Origin: Welwitschia mirabilis
Taxonomy: Eukaryota; Gnetophyta; Gnetopsida; Welwitschiales
DNA: 64,000 bases
Direction of reading: 5' to 3'
Assembly: GCA_051453625.1 (NCBI GenBank)
Contig: JBOZIK010000001.1
Span: 57,860,135-57,924,134 of the forward strand
The position numbers were made by a program, and so were the translations under genes. Numbering within the stretch: position 1 is the stretch's first letter; the number at the start of each line of letters is the position of its first letter. The notes under the pieces are model-generated. The model worked only from the letters and a program-made list of their open reading frames with translations. It made no database searches and was not told the origin of the DNA. Positions 48,381 to 62,250 of the stretch are shown piece by piece.

Positions 48381-50583
48381 AAACCTTCCCCTTTGACATT
48401 GATGGTAAACAATACTTAGTTGTAACAATATTTAGAACTTAGAAAACTCCTTTTCATAAAATGCCTATTATTCTTTACAAAATATTACATCTTTAAAACC
48501 AATTTAAGACATTTTAAATAGTAAAATTTTGTGCTAATAATAGGAAGACTTTTATGATATGTACTTGGAGAGTTAAGAACAAAAATTTTATAAAAAATAC
48601 AACATGATCATATAAACCATTTAACATATTTATCATTCAAACTTTTTAGAGTTTATTTCTAGTATTGGTCATCAACATTTAAATTTATAAAATAACCATT
48701 TAAAATTTTAATATTCTTCATTATAAAAAAAAATGTTAAGCTCATATGATTTACATAAACACAAAAGGATTTGAGATACTAATTGAGAACTATTATAACA
48801 TAAAACTAAGTTCATGTTGATTCCATTAAACATATGAAAAAATTTCAAAATAAAAGTGTTTATTAAAAGCTTGTTACGTTTAAAAACATAAGTAAATAAA
48901 CAATGAAAAGAAACTAATTCTCCTCCTTTTGGCATCAATGATAAAGGAAAAAACAAAAATACACATAAGCAAAACACAATCAAGTTTCTAATTAGATTCC
49001 TCCTCCTCTTCTTTTTCCTTTTTAAAGTTATTCTGAATATTCTTCTTATTCATCTCCTCCCATGTGTGTTGAGCTAATGGCCTCTAATGAAGTATTAGCA
49101 ATATCATATCTAGCTACTATAAGTGCTTCCTTCATATGTCTAGTACAAGAATCAATCTATCTTGAGTATGAAAGAGTCTCATTAAGAGAGAGTTCCTTTG
49201 GAGAGGTAACTTTAAGGACTTTTTAGAAGGGGTAAAAATGTGTAAAAGAGATAAAGTTACATGCCCAATGGATATCATAGGCTAAAGGATTTCAAGTTTT
49301 AAATATAATATTACAAGAAAATGATAGTATAAATTATGATAAGCACAAAAAAGAATAAGGGACTAATATTGTGATACTCTAACTGAGAGACCATATTCTT
49401 TAGTATGATGGTAGGAGCATAACAAATGCTCTATCCCTATCAAATATATTAGATATACTCTATAGATATAGGCCTCATCATGATGCCTCACTAAAGGTAG
49501 AAAATTATAAGTAAAAATTAAATGAAAAAAGTAGTACTTAGGTGTTAACAAAGAAGTGGAAATAGTGTGTTTCTAAGAGTGAATATTACCATAGATCTCC
49601 TTGGTTACTGTAGGCATGTCTTCCATGGTTTCTGAAAAAGCCAAAAGTATTCATATTTACCTTTAAGAAGATCAATTACATTAGAGATGAGATTTGCAAT
49701 AACTCTCAGCCACTTCTCTAAGATAAGAATTTCAAGAATTCTTGAATCATGATCATAAGATGCATTGAAATGAAACATGTAAGTAAGAAATGGATAAGCA
49801 AAGCTAGAAACATATAGAAAATAATCAAGATCATGATTTATCAGAAGCTAAATAACTTTTCTAAGCTATCTAAGCTCTGAGATTATCACAAACTATTCTT
49901 GACAAATAGGCTTCTTTTCGAACTTTTCTAAAAACTTTTTAATGTCTTCCTCAGATATCATATGGTAGAAAAAGGTAGGATCTCTTAATGGAGCTTCATT
50001 AACTCTCTTTCTTTATGATATTTCAACCATTTCTAAGACCTTAGTAATAAGAAAACTTAAAGAAAGACACTAGATCTAAGAGCAAAGCTCTAGATCTAGA
50101 AGGAAAAACTATAGATTTGAGAGATAGAGAAGGCTAGAACACAATAAAAATGATTTAGGGATCTCTTTATTTTACATACGAGGTAAAATAGGGTGATTTG
50201 AAGAGAGAAATTGGATCCACCAATCATATTTCCATACTATAATCCATTAGATCCATTGACTAGTTGAGTCAACCTGTTGCGATGCAGGTCTATGGTATAG
50301 AAAGGGGTTAAGGTGATTAAGCTTTCAGGCCGATTAATCAAGTCGATTATTAAAATCATGAATCTAGTTGAACACCTTATAATCAGTCAGAGAATGGTGA
50401 GTTAACTCCTAGTTCACTTTTGTGATCGATAAGTAAATTACATAAATGGGGTGTTACTTCAGGGTTTTTCAAAAAACATTTAGTTTTATCCAAATTTAAG
50501 CTAATATTTCTATTTTCAATATTGTAGTTTATATACTTTAATTGATCATTCGAACAAGTATATATTCTATAAATATTATCTAC

Positions 50584-50829
50584 TCAATTTGTAATAAGAA
50601 TAATAACATTCATTTTTACATCCATAATTTTGCATTTTGATATTTTAAATATTATTTGGTAACCTTTGTTATACAATTGACTATTACTCAATAAGTTATG
50701 TTTCAAACAATTCACATAAAGCACATCATTAAGTTTAGATAACATACCTCCTTTGATGCATCCTATACATTCTATCTTTTCCTTTTTATTAGTTTCAAAA
50801 ATAACACCCCTCCCATCAAACCTTCTCAA
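50584..50829 (-). pseudogene. Copia protease end / pre-integrase segment
   Basis: The open piece includes IGCIKGGMLSKLNDVLYVN and LKHNLLSNSQLYNKGYQIIF, the conserved GIG...I..VLYV..LKHNLLSISQL.D.GY.V.F of copia pol. The protease DTG box, expected slightly upstream, is broken. Confidence 0.75.
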
Positions 50830-51639
50830 ATGTTAAAAGTTTTATCTTTATCCCATCATATGCCTTGAGCATTCACTATCTAGGTACCAACTATTTGTAC
50901 TTATTTCTTTGAGAGCTATATATGTTGAAAGACTTTTGAGATTGTTAGTTGTTGTTCACTTAGTCTTGTTAGACTTATGTGATATACTTCTTTTAATAAT
51001 GAAATTAAATGGTAAAGAATTTACAGAATTTGAGAAAAAGCATTAACTTTCTAATATTGTAAAATAACTTTGAATGATCAATTTTACCATATAAATTACA
51101 TGAAACTTTAGAAGTATATTTATATTCACTATTTACTTATCCTTGTGTATTTTGTAAAATAAACTTGATACCTAATTTATCTCCAATAGACTTCCATACT
51201 CCAAGCATATGTTCTAACTTAGAAGAACCACTAGAAATTTTATTTACAAAGAAAGATAAATCTTTTACCTATGATAATAAATTGGTGTTGTTAATTTTTA
51301 GGACATTATACTTCATTTTCATTTACTCCTTTTCTTTGGTAAGAGCCTTTACTACTTTGTTCATATTATTTATCCTTTTAGCTAAATTTTTACATTAATC
51401 ATATAGCTCCTGACATGTATCCTCTAACTCATTCTCTTCTTTATTGACCATGTCCAAGTCATCAAGCTTTGACATGCTAGGTGAGTTTTTGAGAGAAGGC
51501 ACCATTACCATGAAATATAATCTTATATCTCTATTTGACTCTTGACCTAAACATCTATCATTATCATCATTCTCATTGTTCTATATTACAATAAAAGAGG
51601 GATTCCTTGTTTTTTTATTGTCTTTTTTTATAGTGGAGA

Positions 51640-52550
51640 ACCCATTTATCATATGATTAAATCCTTTACATGAGTAACATTATATTTTTTTACCTTTTTA
51701 TTCTTCCCTTCTATATTTTAGATGATTTATTTTTAAGTTTCTACTTGACTAACCTTTATTTTTCTTTTTATGTAGAAACTTCCTAAATCTTATGGCTAAG
51801 AGAGCCATTTTATCATTATCCAAGTCCTCATCTAATCTTTCAAATCTATATTCTTTCTATACACATTTTAAAATAATATTTCTTTCTTATCTTTAATAAA
51901 TTTAACTTCTTAATTTGTATATTACCTTGTAGCTCTTCTAGTGCCATTGCATTTATGTTCTTGATCTCTTTAATGGTTATGATCTTTGGTTTAAATATCT
52001 TCAGTGGAGATCTCAATGCCTTTCTAACCATCTTTCCTTCATTTAAGCATTCTTCATGGCTTGCCATAGAGTTTATGATATTAGTAAGTCTTACAAAGAA
52101 CTCCTGCAAGATCTCCTCTTCATCCATATAGATGTCTTTAAATTTAGAAATAAGCATTTGAAATTTTACTTGCTTCATAATTAAGGTTCCTTCATGTGAT
52201 ACTTTAAGAATGTTCCAAGCCTCTTTAGAATGATTATAGTTTATCATATGCTTAAACTCATCTACATAGGATGCATAAAATATTACATTAAAAGCATCAT
52301 CATTTTTTATAGCTTTTGTTTTATTAATGGTGATCCATTGATCTCAGGTTTTGGGAACTAATATGTTTTATTGTTGACATTTATTTCTTATTACATAGGC
52401 ATAAAATAATCCTTATAGATAACTTCTTATATATCAACATCTAAAGATCTAAGAAAAATTCTCATTCTATCTTTCTAATGAGTATAGTTTAATTTGTTAA
52501 ACATGGGTAGATGAGTAGTGGAAAAACTATTAAATGGATTACTCATTGTA
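51640..52550 (-). pseudogene. Copia gag (UBN2 domain) and zinc knuckle
   Basis: 52247-51846 is an open UBN2 segment: SKEAWNILKVSHEGT, VKFQMLISKFKDIYM and VRKALRSPLKIFKPKI match the domain's AWD.L...HEGT..VK......L...YE.F.M and VLRSLP..W..KV. The N-terminal part above 52248 is broken. Near 51690-51650 minus reads CYSCKGFNHM, a degraded zinc knuckle. Confidence 0.75.
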
Positions 52551-52597
52551 TGGTTTTAAATTCTAGATTAGTTAAAATCTAAAGAAGAATTAACTTA

Positions 52598-52609
52598 GCT
52601 TTGATACCA
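52598..52609 (-). other. Copia primer binding site (family S)
   Basis: On minus it reads TGGTATCAAAGC, one base from the initiator-Met-tRNA complement. It lies two bases from the LTR end (...CTTATCA). Confidence 0.85.
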
Positions 52610-52611
52610 AT

Positions 52612-54138
52612 TGATAAGATCAAGAAACCTGGGGGGTGGTAAATAGGTTTTTCTAAAATTTAAACAAAATAAACTAAATGAACTAATTATATATCAAAAG
52701 CTTGCATAAAATAATTCACTAATTAAAAATGTACATGAAAAGAAAAGCTAACAAAATTTAAAGAAATGAACTAACTAAAAGAATAAAATACTAAAAAGAT
52801 GCACATGATATTTATAGTAATTTGAGAAACCCCCTACTCCACTCTCAATAATCAGCTTATCACCAAGCTTGATTTGAATCTTTGTTACTTCACCAGGTAT
52901 TTCAAGTTCACCTCTTACCTTTACAAATGGATTTTTTTAGGATTAGTTTCAATCTTTAAACAAACTTTTTCAGGCTTAGTCTGAACCATTCACAATGTAT
53001 AATAATGATGTAATGATGTCAAAATGCACGTATATTACTCATTTTTGGAATAGCAGATTTTATGAAACTATTTTCTTATATATGTATAATAGATAAAGAA
53101 CTAGGTCTAACCTTGAATGTAGAGATAACATAGATGATAGATCTTCCTTATTTAGGAGTATAAATGCCAAGATTTAATAGTGAATATCACAAGATTTTAG
53201 TACTTTCATGAGTCTAAAAGATTATTTAGTAATCTATCTCTTATATATTTATATTAAAAGGATTTTAGAGTTTATTACATTTGAAAATGCACTTCCAATA
53301 ACTATAAACAACTAGAAAATGGCTATCTAATGAATATAAAATAGATAGAAAATTTGAGTTTTGTTCTAGCTGGTCGACTCCTTAAAAATCTAGTTGATAC
53401 CATCTGATGCCATAACTTACATAGGTTACCCAAGTGAAATTTTTGGTTACTATAGTTTCTTATAGCTTCATGTTTAGTCAACACCTTAGGGTCTAGTTGA
53501 CCCTAATCTGATTATTTGCCATTACGTTTGGTTACCCACTAGTCTTGATAAAGATCTTTCCAATTTTCTACATCAAGTTCAATTAACCCTTTTAGGTGTC
53601 TATTCAACCCCATGAAAATTAGCATAAAAGTATTAGCTACATAGTGCTCAAGTCTGATTCACCCCTTCAAAAGTCTTGTTGACCCCTTATCACTTAGTTC
53701 AATAGTATTGTTCTCAGGTTCACAGATCTAGTCGACCCCATCATAGATCTAGTCAACCCCTTATTTTTTATTTCAAGGGTACTATTACTACATCCTTAAA
53801 TCTGGTCAATTCCATAAAGGTCTGGTCAACCCCTTACCATTCTATTCAAGCATACCAGCTCTCGAGGTTATAGGCCCAATCAACCTCATCAAAAATCAGA
53901 TTGATTCTTTTGAATTTAGTTCAATTTTTGAGTGTCTACTTTAGGTGTAGTCAACTTCTAAAATACTTAGTCAATGTCTTAGATGGTAAATGAACTTGAT
54001 AGATTTCTAGTAATTAGAATTCGATAGTTTTGGCTTCATCTTTAAACCTACAAATGATTAACATCTTTTGCATAAGATACATTAAATTTAGTACACAAAA
54101 AATATTAGTTTGACATCAATTGGCAAAACATAATCTAA
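52612..54138 (-). repeat. 5' LTR of copia family S
   Basis: On + it starts TGATAAGATCAAG and ends ATAATCTAA. It pairs with the 3' LTR at 46945-48380. About 1.53 kb, with numerous GTCGACC/GTCAACCCC words at 53360-53960. The divergence between the two LTRs is visible in every line, so the insertion is old. Confidence 0.8.
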
Positions 54139-54999
54139 TAATCGTGTTTATTTAGATTTATTAGTAAGTTAATAGAAGGACATAAGCATAATAAAATGTA
54201 AATTTTATTAAGGTATAAGTAGATCACCAACATGCCATCATACCTTTTCTTAATAAGGATGAATATTTTAGTATAATTAAAATTAACTAATAAATTAGAG
54301 GCCTTACTGATGTAATTCATGCTTTATCTTTCTACTCCCTTTAGAGATAGTGTTACACCCTTATAAGGGACATGATCACTCACCAAATTAGGAGAAAGAT
54401 GTAAAATTGATAAAGACTTTAGTAAATCATTTAATAATTTAGGGTTGTTGCATTAAAATTTACCACAAATTGTTTAATAAATTTTCTTTTATTTTTGCAT
54501 AAATGCAATTACTAGGTGTTAGTTTTGTCAAATTGTATCATAATTTAGTGAATAGAATAGATTATTTAACTTGTGGGTGTGAGTAAGATTCCATTTAAAT
54601 TGACTATACCTCTCTATCATAAATCCTTCTTAATATTTTTTATATCACAATAATTAGAATAGACCATTTGAACTTGTGGATGTGAGTAAGATCTCTTGTT
54701 AAACCTACTATGACATTTTGATTTTTTATCCTCTTTTTTATTTCTCATTCTTGAGTTGAGAAGTGTTCTTTGTATGAATAATGGATTCATTATTCAATTG
54801 TAAATGTGAGTAAGTTTCCTTTAAAGATTGACCACATATCATAACTTGTTATTTCTTCTTCCTATTACATCAATTATGGCAACTGTAAGGACAAGTTATA
54901 GATGATATTAAACTCCTGTGTACTACTAGTAATTAAATTCATGTTCAACATCAAATGTCTCTTCAATGTAATTATGTTTAGGAAGATTGACATAAGTGT
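54139..54999. other. AT-rich stretch, no gene recognised
   Basis: It contains three loosely repeated segments around 54540-54830 (ACTTGTGG.TGTGAGTAAGAT), suggesting an old imperfect tandem repeat with units of about 100-120 bases. Confidence 0.4.
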
Positions 55000-56260
55000 T
55001 TCATATCTACTATGCACATGCATGGTTTTAACATTGTTTTTTTAAAGAAATTACATGTTCCTCTTCAAACTTTACAAGAATAAGATTCTTATAAATTTAA
55101 TGGTAATAAGTTGATAAAAATCATGTGAAAATATATGGCTTCATAGCATAAAACGTTGGATGACCATAGTAAGATTAGCTATAACAACTTCATCATATTA
55201 TGGGATACATTCTATTCAAAGAATGATTTGAAGCTTATCAATCTCATCATAAGCATAAATAAATTACATTATAAAAAAGGAAATATCTAATAGTTAATTA
55301 AATAAATAACTAGTTTTAAGTTAAATATTGATAAAATTAATTCATAATGTAATGCTTTTTAGAGGATCCATCTTTATGTAGCTTATTATTTTGGTTCATA
55401 TAAATAGAAAACTATTGAAAATGATCTTTGATACACATAGTAAGGATCTTATACCTTTTAATAGCATAATCTAACTTTGTTAGTACCTCATTCTTTGAAG
55501 TTGCATTCAAAGTGTCACATCCTTAGAGTGGATGATGTTGCAACTAAGTATCTCAAGTAAACATTCTTCTAATATTAGACATCATGACAAGGATAAATAT
55601 CTTTAGAAATAGTAAGCAACTCTACCCTATCAACATCATCAATTTTAGTCAAAGAAGAAACCATGTTAGAGTAATTCTACTTTAAAGAAGAATACATATT
55701 AGTGCTTGAGATGTAACATATAAGGTTATAACACTAATTATTATTAGATACCTTAGAGTAAAATTAAAGATACTCCTTAGAAAATGTAGCTATTAATAAC
55801 TCTAGTGATATAAATAATGCTAAATATTATAAATCTAATGCTATGTTTCAAAGTTATAGTTTTGTATGTATGAGTTAAAGCATACCTTATGATGAATCTT
55901 GAATTATAGATACTAATGTAACTAGGCATATGACATTTAGGCATGACTATTTTAATGATTTTATATAATAACCTAGTCAAGTGTTTTGGTAGATCAAATG
56001 CTAATTCCTAGGAAAGGTTATGGTATAATTACCTTTAAATTACTTTTTTTCTTCATATAGAATGCTCTCATGTTTTTTATATCTATTTTGAGATTACATA
56101 TTCTCTCTTTTTTCACATTAATTAAAAAATAATACTTTATATTCATGACAAAGAATTTCATAAATATTTATTATGCTTATTAGAACCTTATCATGAAAGG
56201 TGTTTACATGAAAAAATTAGCATTCTAAATAAGTACAGTTAATCAATTTTACATTGGAAA
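55000..56260 (+). pseudogene. Copia gag-protease ruin
   Basis: At about 55900-55960 the + strand gives IIDTNVTRHMTF, matching the copia protease IIDTGATRHMT with DTG altered to DTN. It is followed by a piece with LGKG (typical of .LGKG.I) and, further on, hydrophobic remnants where VLYVP..K.NLLS would be expected. Upstream (about 55090-55260) a weak gag-like piece occurs. Stops are frequent. The minus ORF at 55777-55980 is a shadow. Confidence 0.55.
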
Positions 56261-56379
56261 AAATATTTAATTTATCGATTCATCATAAAATGGTGTCTTT
56301 TACCCTTTTTATCATGATTTCATGAAAATATAAGTCTTCTTCTAACATTAGCAAGTTTGTTATTAACATTTATAGACCA

Positions 56380-56990
56380 TTTTATAACTTGAATGAATTC
56401 TGACATAAAATTCTAGTGCCATCAATAAGGACTACCCACACCACTAGTCTTTTGAGAAAAAAGAAGATAAATTTGATGTTCTTACATCCTTTGAAAAAAT
56501 TCATTACTTTTCCCTTATGACATAAGTTAGAATTAATCTAGAATAAATATTCAAATCTAAAAATACTTCATAGAATTTATACATGTTAAAGTGATATGTG
56601 ACATAACGAGGATGATTATAAGAAAGATGCATAACTTGGCATCCATTGGCAACATCATTAAGAGTCAGAGAACATGCCATTATCATGTTTTCTAAGCCTT
56701 TTTTCATCTATAAAAGAGCCTTGAGCATCATTTTAGTGTGTATTTATGCAAACGTTTATACTTAAAAAGATCCTATCATTCACAAATAAAATAGATATCT
56801 TGAATAATATAACACACTAATATAGTTAGGAGTAAACCAAAATGTCATAGCTCATTAAAGACTTACAAAGGAGAATAAGGATTAATTTTTGATGAAGTAA
56901 ATTAATTAAAATTAAATAATAATGTAGGAAGTAAAAGATACAATGAAAATGCAAAATGTAACTAACTAAATGTAATGCAAAATAAAGCTA
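56380..56990 (+). repeat. LTR-like block with TATA box
   Basis: The segment TAGTGCCAT...ACCACTAGTC near 56410-56450 resembles 5098-5156. A TATA-like TATAAAAGAGCC lies near 56711, at about the same distance as in the block at 5090. Ends were not found. Confidence 0.35.
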
Positions 56991-56999
56991 AACTCTTTT

Positions 57000-57778
57000 C
57001 TTTCAGCCATAACAAAGGTTGTTCTTAAGACCTAAATCACCAATGTAACTGTTACTAGATCTAGGGCAATATAGACTATAAGGGACATCTAGTATACTAA
57101 CATGCATAAATGAAAATAAAGTTTTTATATTAAAAAAAAACATCTAGATTACAAAATAGCTGAGCCTCAATGGAGGATGTAAAGCCCTCTACCAAGGAAA
57201 AGTATTTCTTAATTCTCAAGATGGATCTTCTACCCTTTAATCTCTTGTCATGAGAATTTATGGTACATTGAAGATGAGGAGAATAATTTAAGGAGGTTTT
57301 ATTTATAGGGTTACATAGCAAAAAATAATAATAAAAGATGCTCCAAATTGTGCTTCATTACAAAAAAGAAATGGATAAAACAATCAAAGATCAGCTATCA
57401 AACTCAGTTACAGTGTCATCCTACATGTTGTTCAGATAATATAGGGGATGACAGGTTATTACAAAAGATGACTTCATAGTGTCTGAGTAGTCCACATTAG
57501 CATTTAAATATGTCATCATCCTACTTGTCATAGAGGAGACAATGGTGTTCTTTGTTCATTTTAGTGAGGAGAAGCTAGCCATTTTGTTAGTAATCTTCCT
57601 CCATAGCTATGATTATTAGAATCTGCCTTAAATGCCTTAAATCATGCTAAGAATTACACATTTTCAAGATCTTTAATTAATTCTTCAAAATCCTCATAAT
57701 TTCATCTAAGCCTATGTAAATGTCCTATAAAATAGTTCATACAACTCCATCAAATAACCATAAATTGGTAGTGCATCA
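57000..57778 (-). repeat. 3' LTR of an Athila/Tat-like gypsy element
   Basis: On minus the LTR begins TGATGCACTACC at 57778, immediately after a polypurine tract. A promoter-like CTATAAATAAAACC lies at about 57310-57296. The leader-like sequence downstream (CCTTGGTAGAGGGCTTTAC) is of the kind seen in gypsy LTRs. The other end is not fixed. Confidence 0.6.
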
Positions 57779-57790
57779 TAGCCCCCCACT
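57779..57790 (-). other. Gypsy polypurine tract
   Basis: On minus it reads AAGTGGGGGGCTA, directly before the LTR start. This is the usual primer for plus-strand DNA synthesis. Confidence 0.7.
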
Positions 57791-59899
57791 TAATCTTTGT
57801 TAGTCCCTAATAAAAATGAAGCAAAAAATCATAAATTCAAGTTAATTTTTAAAAAAATAAATTTAGAAATTATGAAAAAGGCTTATGAAGTACATCACAT
57901 AGCAAATTAACATGTAATGCCTAATGTATATGGAGTAAAAAATTTCTCATGAAAGCTTTAAAATAACTAAAAAATTTATGAAAATGAGTCATGAAAATAA
58001 ATCCTACCCCCTGAGAAAATAAAGACATTTGTATTGATTGATAAAGTAAAGAAATTAGATGGAAGTAAGAAGGCAAATGATGGGTGTTTTTGAATTTGGT
58101 TCACTGTTTAAATTAAGTGCAAAGTTAAGTAAAGAAATATCAGATTTGAAAAATATAGATGTATGAAATATTCTGACAATTAAAGAAAATATTCCATCAC
58201 AAAATGATTATGAGCAGCATGGAGAACTTCAAAATACTAAAAATAAACATCATAAAGTTATTTATCCAAGCAAGATATCAACTCTTTATTGAAAATTGAG
58301 TAAGAAAATCATTAAATGTTAAAGTCCTAAAATGATAAGAACATATGGAAATTACATTGAAAAAACTAACCACATAACAAAAGAAAAAAAAATAATGGAT
58401 ATAAGGCAATATAAAGAAGATATCCTACTTATCTAAAATTTTAACCTAGCCGTTTCTCATGAAAGAAATCATAACATCACTTGATTTTAAAATGCATTAC
58501 TTGATATATTAAAAATTCCATTTGATTAGGCAGTGGTTATGATGATGCTAAAAATAAAATTCTTCAAATAATAAGTGATATAATCAAATAATTACTTCAA
58601 AATGAACTCACCTACTTACATCTCAAAACAAATACCTGAATATCAAGAAATGAAATGATCATGTGGAAAGATTAAGAGTCTGAGAAACAAGTAATGCTTC
58701 TGATGACATTAAGAACACCACTAATTCCTTAGCCTCTAAGTTTTTTATTATCATTTTATTATCTATAATGAAAAAAGTACAACAATAGTCAAAGAAGTAA
58801 GAACCTATGAAGCATGGCCAACTGAGATCCTAATGGAGTTGCAATAGCTATCATATTACCCTGCTAAAGGATTTTCTTGGAAAACTTCTCCTTAGTATAA
58901 TTATGGAAGGACATCATGGTGACCATGTTTTTTAGCTATCACATATAAAACATTAGGGTTTTATTTTAATTTTTGTGTTTTTAATGAATTGATGAAAACA
59001 TTTCACATGATGAAAACACTCCAAAAGACAGTAGTGAAGTTATAAGATGAAGACAGAAAAAAATTTCCTTAAGCAATATAAAACCCTTTTATCATTAAGA
59101 AAAACATCAAAAATAAATCGTATTCCTTTAACCTAAAGTTTATAGATATGTGAAAATTTCTTAATATTAGATGAATCTAATATTACCACTATAAAATGCC
59201 CAAGTCAAAGACTAGTCATGGAAATAAATACATAAGTCGTGTTTAAAAGATGATTAAGTAATATCACAATGGCCTTTAAAGAAAAATATAAGAAAAAATT
59301 CAAATGCTTTCTCATATACTTATAGCCTTTGCTCCTTAACTTTCTAAATTTCTTAAGTAAGTAAGTCAAAAATCTCAATAGAGCCATTAGAATGTACTTT
59401 CTCAAAATAATAGAAAACCAAATTAAAAACAACTAACAGTTATTCTTCTTATTATCCAAATGATAGAGAGGATGATAAGAATAAAAAATGAAAATAGAAA
59501 ATAAAAAGTTCTAGCAGAAAACTAAAGGCATAAAATGAAAAAAAAAAGCTAAAGATAAAATCAAAGTCATAATAACAAAGGAAACATTAAGCAAACAAAT
59601 TTTATTCGAATCCTAAAGTCTACTTATAATTTTATTGACAAGAAAGCAAAAAAGGAAGGATATATTTAGATGGTCTTAAGATATTACATTATTTTAGATA
59701 AATAAGATCCAAACCAAATGTTTACTAATTAATAAAACATAAAAGATATACAATCATTTTTAAGTAGAATCAATTGGAAACATAGTGGAATAGTAGATAA
59801 AACTCTATGAAACCACATGAAATAATGAATCTTAGAAGTCAAAAGGGAGATTAATGTTAATTCTATTAAAATATTTTCATTAACTATAAGAGTTTTCTT

Positions 59900-60530
59900 T
59901 TAATCATTATAAAGAAAAATGTGTTCTAGTCCACTAGGAAGGTTTTTTAAATTCAAATCTAAATTATGATTTTTAGTTTTTGGCTTTTGTAGTGGACAAT
60001 ATCTCTCAACATGTGAGTTTTTATTTAATAGTTGGATTTCCTTATCATCTAAGGGTTTCATTTATTTTTCATTTTTATCTAAAGATTCATTCTCAAATTT
60101 GGATGTATCAATGGATTCTAATTTTTTAATCTCAAATGAATTAACATAAAGTATACATTCATGTAATTTTGATTATCATTTTTTAATGGAATGATGTTGA
60201 AGAGATAAAGTTGGTTTAATATTATCTTCTAAGTCCATTTTATCACCTAGGTCTTTCTAAGTTGCATCTAAAACTCTAATTGTAAATGTTTCATTTCCTA
60301 CATTACACTTTATCATTCTAGTTCTTGTATCAATAATGTAGTGGGCTATTTCATAGAAGGTTCATCCTAGAAGTAATGGATATCCTCTATTATGTTTGAC
60401 TTTTATGATAATTACATATATTGGGTAGCAGACCTCTTTAATTTGGATCACTAAACCTTCGATGACCCCTAAGGGTTTCTTAATCAAACTAAGGTTTCTT
60501 AACCAAACTATTTACTAACTCTAAGAGAAT
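59900..60530 (-). pseudogene. Gypsy protease region and RT leader
   Basis: On minus a frame gives LGVIEGLVIQIKEVCYPIYV, then NRGYPLLLG and TFYEIAHYIIDTR, then CNVGNETFTIRVLDA. This follows the Athila/Tat signature GV.ED..V.V...IFP.DF, .PLILGRPFLAT.R..ID and G....RVG....F.V. Further down LPSGLEHIFLYND corresponds to LP.HLKYAFLG before RT. The protease active-site Asp region lies in a broken part above. Confidence 0.7.
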
Positions 60531-61424
60531 CTGAGTAGGCTCTATTCTACCCTCTAAAGCAAGTATTTTGTGAATGTGTAGTAACATGATATTAACACTC
60601 ACTCTAATGTCAATTAAAGATCTTCTAATCTTTTTGTTTTCCTCTAATGTAACATTCACCATTGCTGCCCCTAGATCTTTAAATTTTGGAGATTTTTATA
60701 ACACTAAATTTATAAGGGATTATGCTAGAAAGACTTTGGTAGGAATAATTTATTTTTATTTTCTTCTTGTTAAGTCTTTCCCTAGTTTTAAGTACCCCAG
60801 ATTTTGTTGTAAAAGTTTCTAGAAGGATAAATTTATACTCACATTTTTCATCAAGGCTTTGAGATATTCATTGAAAGTTGAATTAGAGTTAAGCCTATTA
60901 AGCCAAGGGGTAGTTGGTTGATTTTGTGAAGAATTTTTTTTTAATTTTTATAAAGAGAAGGGAAATTGCAATCCTCTAATACTTCAATGTCCTCTTCTTC
61001 TTGTTCATCTTAAGTGTTATTTTGGGAAGTTGATTCTTTACAAGAAGGAGGGTTTACTGCATATCCACTTCTTATTACAATCTTATAGTCTCTTCTTATT
61101 TTATTAGGATTTGATAAAGGTTGTGTAGTCAATATTCCTTATGGTCTTTAGGTTGCCAACATGGTATGTTGAAGGACGTTTACTAAGTTTTCAATGTTGG
61201 CATTTTGTTTCTCTTATAATTTCATAAGGTTAACTATAGAGTTTTTAAGAGAATCATTTTGATGTTGGAAATTGGATGGAATTGGTTGAAAGTTTGAGTT
61301 TTCAAATTGATTCTTAAAGGTTGAAAATTATTTCAAAAATGTATATTCAACCTAGGTTATGCCTAATTTTGATTTCTAAATTTTATGTTCTTTTTAAATA
61401 TATTGGTAAAAGTGGACAATCCTT

Positions 61425-62250
61425 AGTAATGTGATAATTGTCCTCAAATAAGTCACAAGTTAGCATACAATTTCTCTTAGTTGCTGATTTGGCATCTAAA
61501 ATCATTTTGATGTACTTTTATAGAGTTGTTGTAAATTTTTTAATTAAATTTATAGGGTTGTATTATGTCTCCTTTTCTTGTTTAATTTCTTTTAAATCTT
61601 TGATGAGTTGGCCTATAGTGTAGTTTTGTTTTCATGTTAGATTTTGACTAACATCCACAAGTTTCTCTAATATTTTCCAAGCATTTTCTAATATGAGGTT
61701 CATAGGTTTCCATCATAAGAAAAATCTACAAGTTATTTTGTATGGCATATAAGCCCACTATAAAAGTAGTTGACTAGTTCTTCTTGTGAAAAAGTGTCTA
61801 CTAGATTAGAGTAAACGGTAATGAAGAAATGTTCATATGTGAAAGCATAATCCTCATTGATTGTTGTTGAAAGTTTGTTACTTTATTTTTCCTTTTTATA
61901 CTGGTTTCTTTAGTCATAAATCTTTTAGTGAAAGTTTCTGAGACTTGGTCCCAAGATTTTAAACTTTTGTAGAGTATAGTTTTTAGCTAATTTTTATCTC
62001 TTCCTTTTAATATCATACAAAAGATTAAAATGTATGTTCTATTACTAATCTTTTTCATTCCATTCCTTGTGTCTATAATATATTAGAGAGAATCCTCATC
62101 ATATTCACCACTAATGGTTAGATAGCAATTTAGATTCTTTAACTCAACATCATCTCCTATTGGCAGATCAAAAGGATTTTCAATTTCTCATTTCCTATTT
62201 TCTAATAATTCCCTTAGGGTAAGATTTGCATTAGGACTAGGGGTTGAAAA
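61425..62250 (-). pseudogene. Gypsy gag with altered zinc knuckle
   Basis: On minus the frame around 61720-61430 reads ENAWKILEKLVDVSQ and LTCDLFEDNYHITKDC. The first corresponds to the gag end (AYELIE.LA.N..QW); the second is a zinc knuckle of CX2CX4HX4C form with the second Cys replaced by Phe. The N-terminal gag continues toward 62250 in broken frames. The + ORF at 61438-61623 is a shadow. Confidence 0.65.

Larger units (their letters stand above)
48381..52611 (-). mobile_element. Ty1/copia family S internal region, polymerase missing
   Basis: Bounded by a primer site (52609-52598) and a polypurine tract (minus AAAGGGGAAGG, 48394-48384), both beside matching LTRs, so this is one complete insertion. 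On minus it encodes gag (52550-51640) and protease/pre-integrase (50829-50584). From about 50450 to 48395 no integrase, RT or RNase H can be read; the 2 kb there is AT-rich without motif. It was probably a non-autonomous deletion derivative. No target-site duplication was found (GTAGT against TAATC). Confidence 0.8.
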
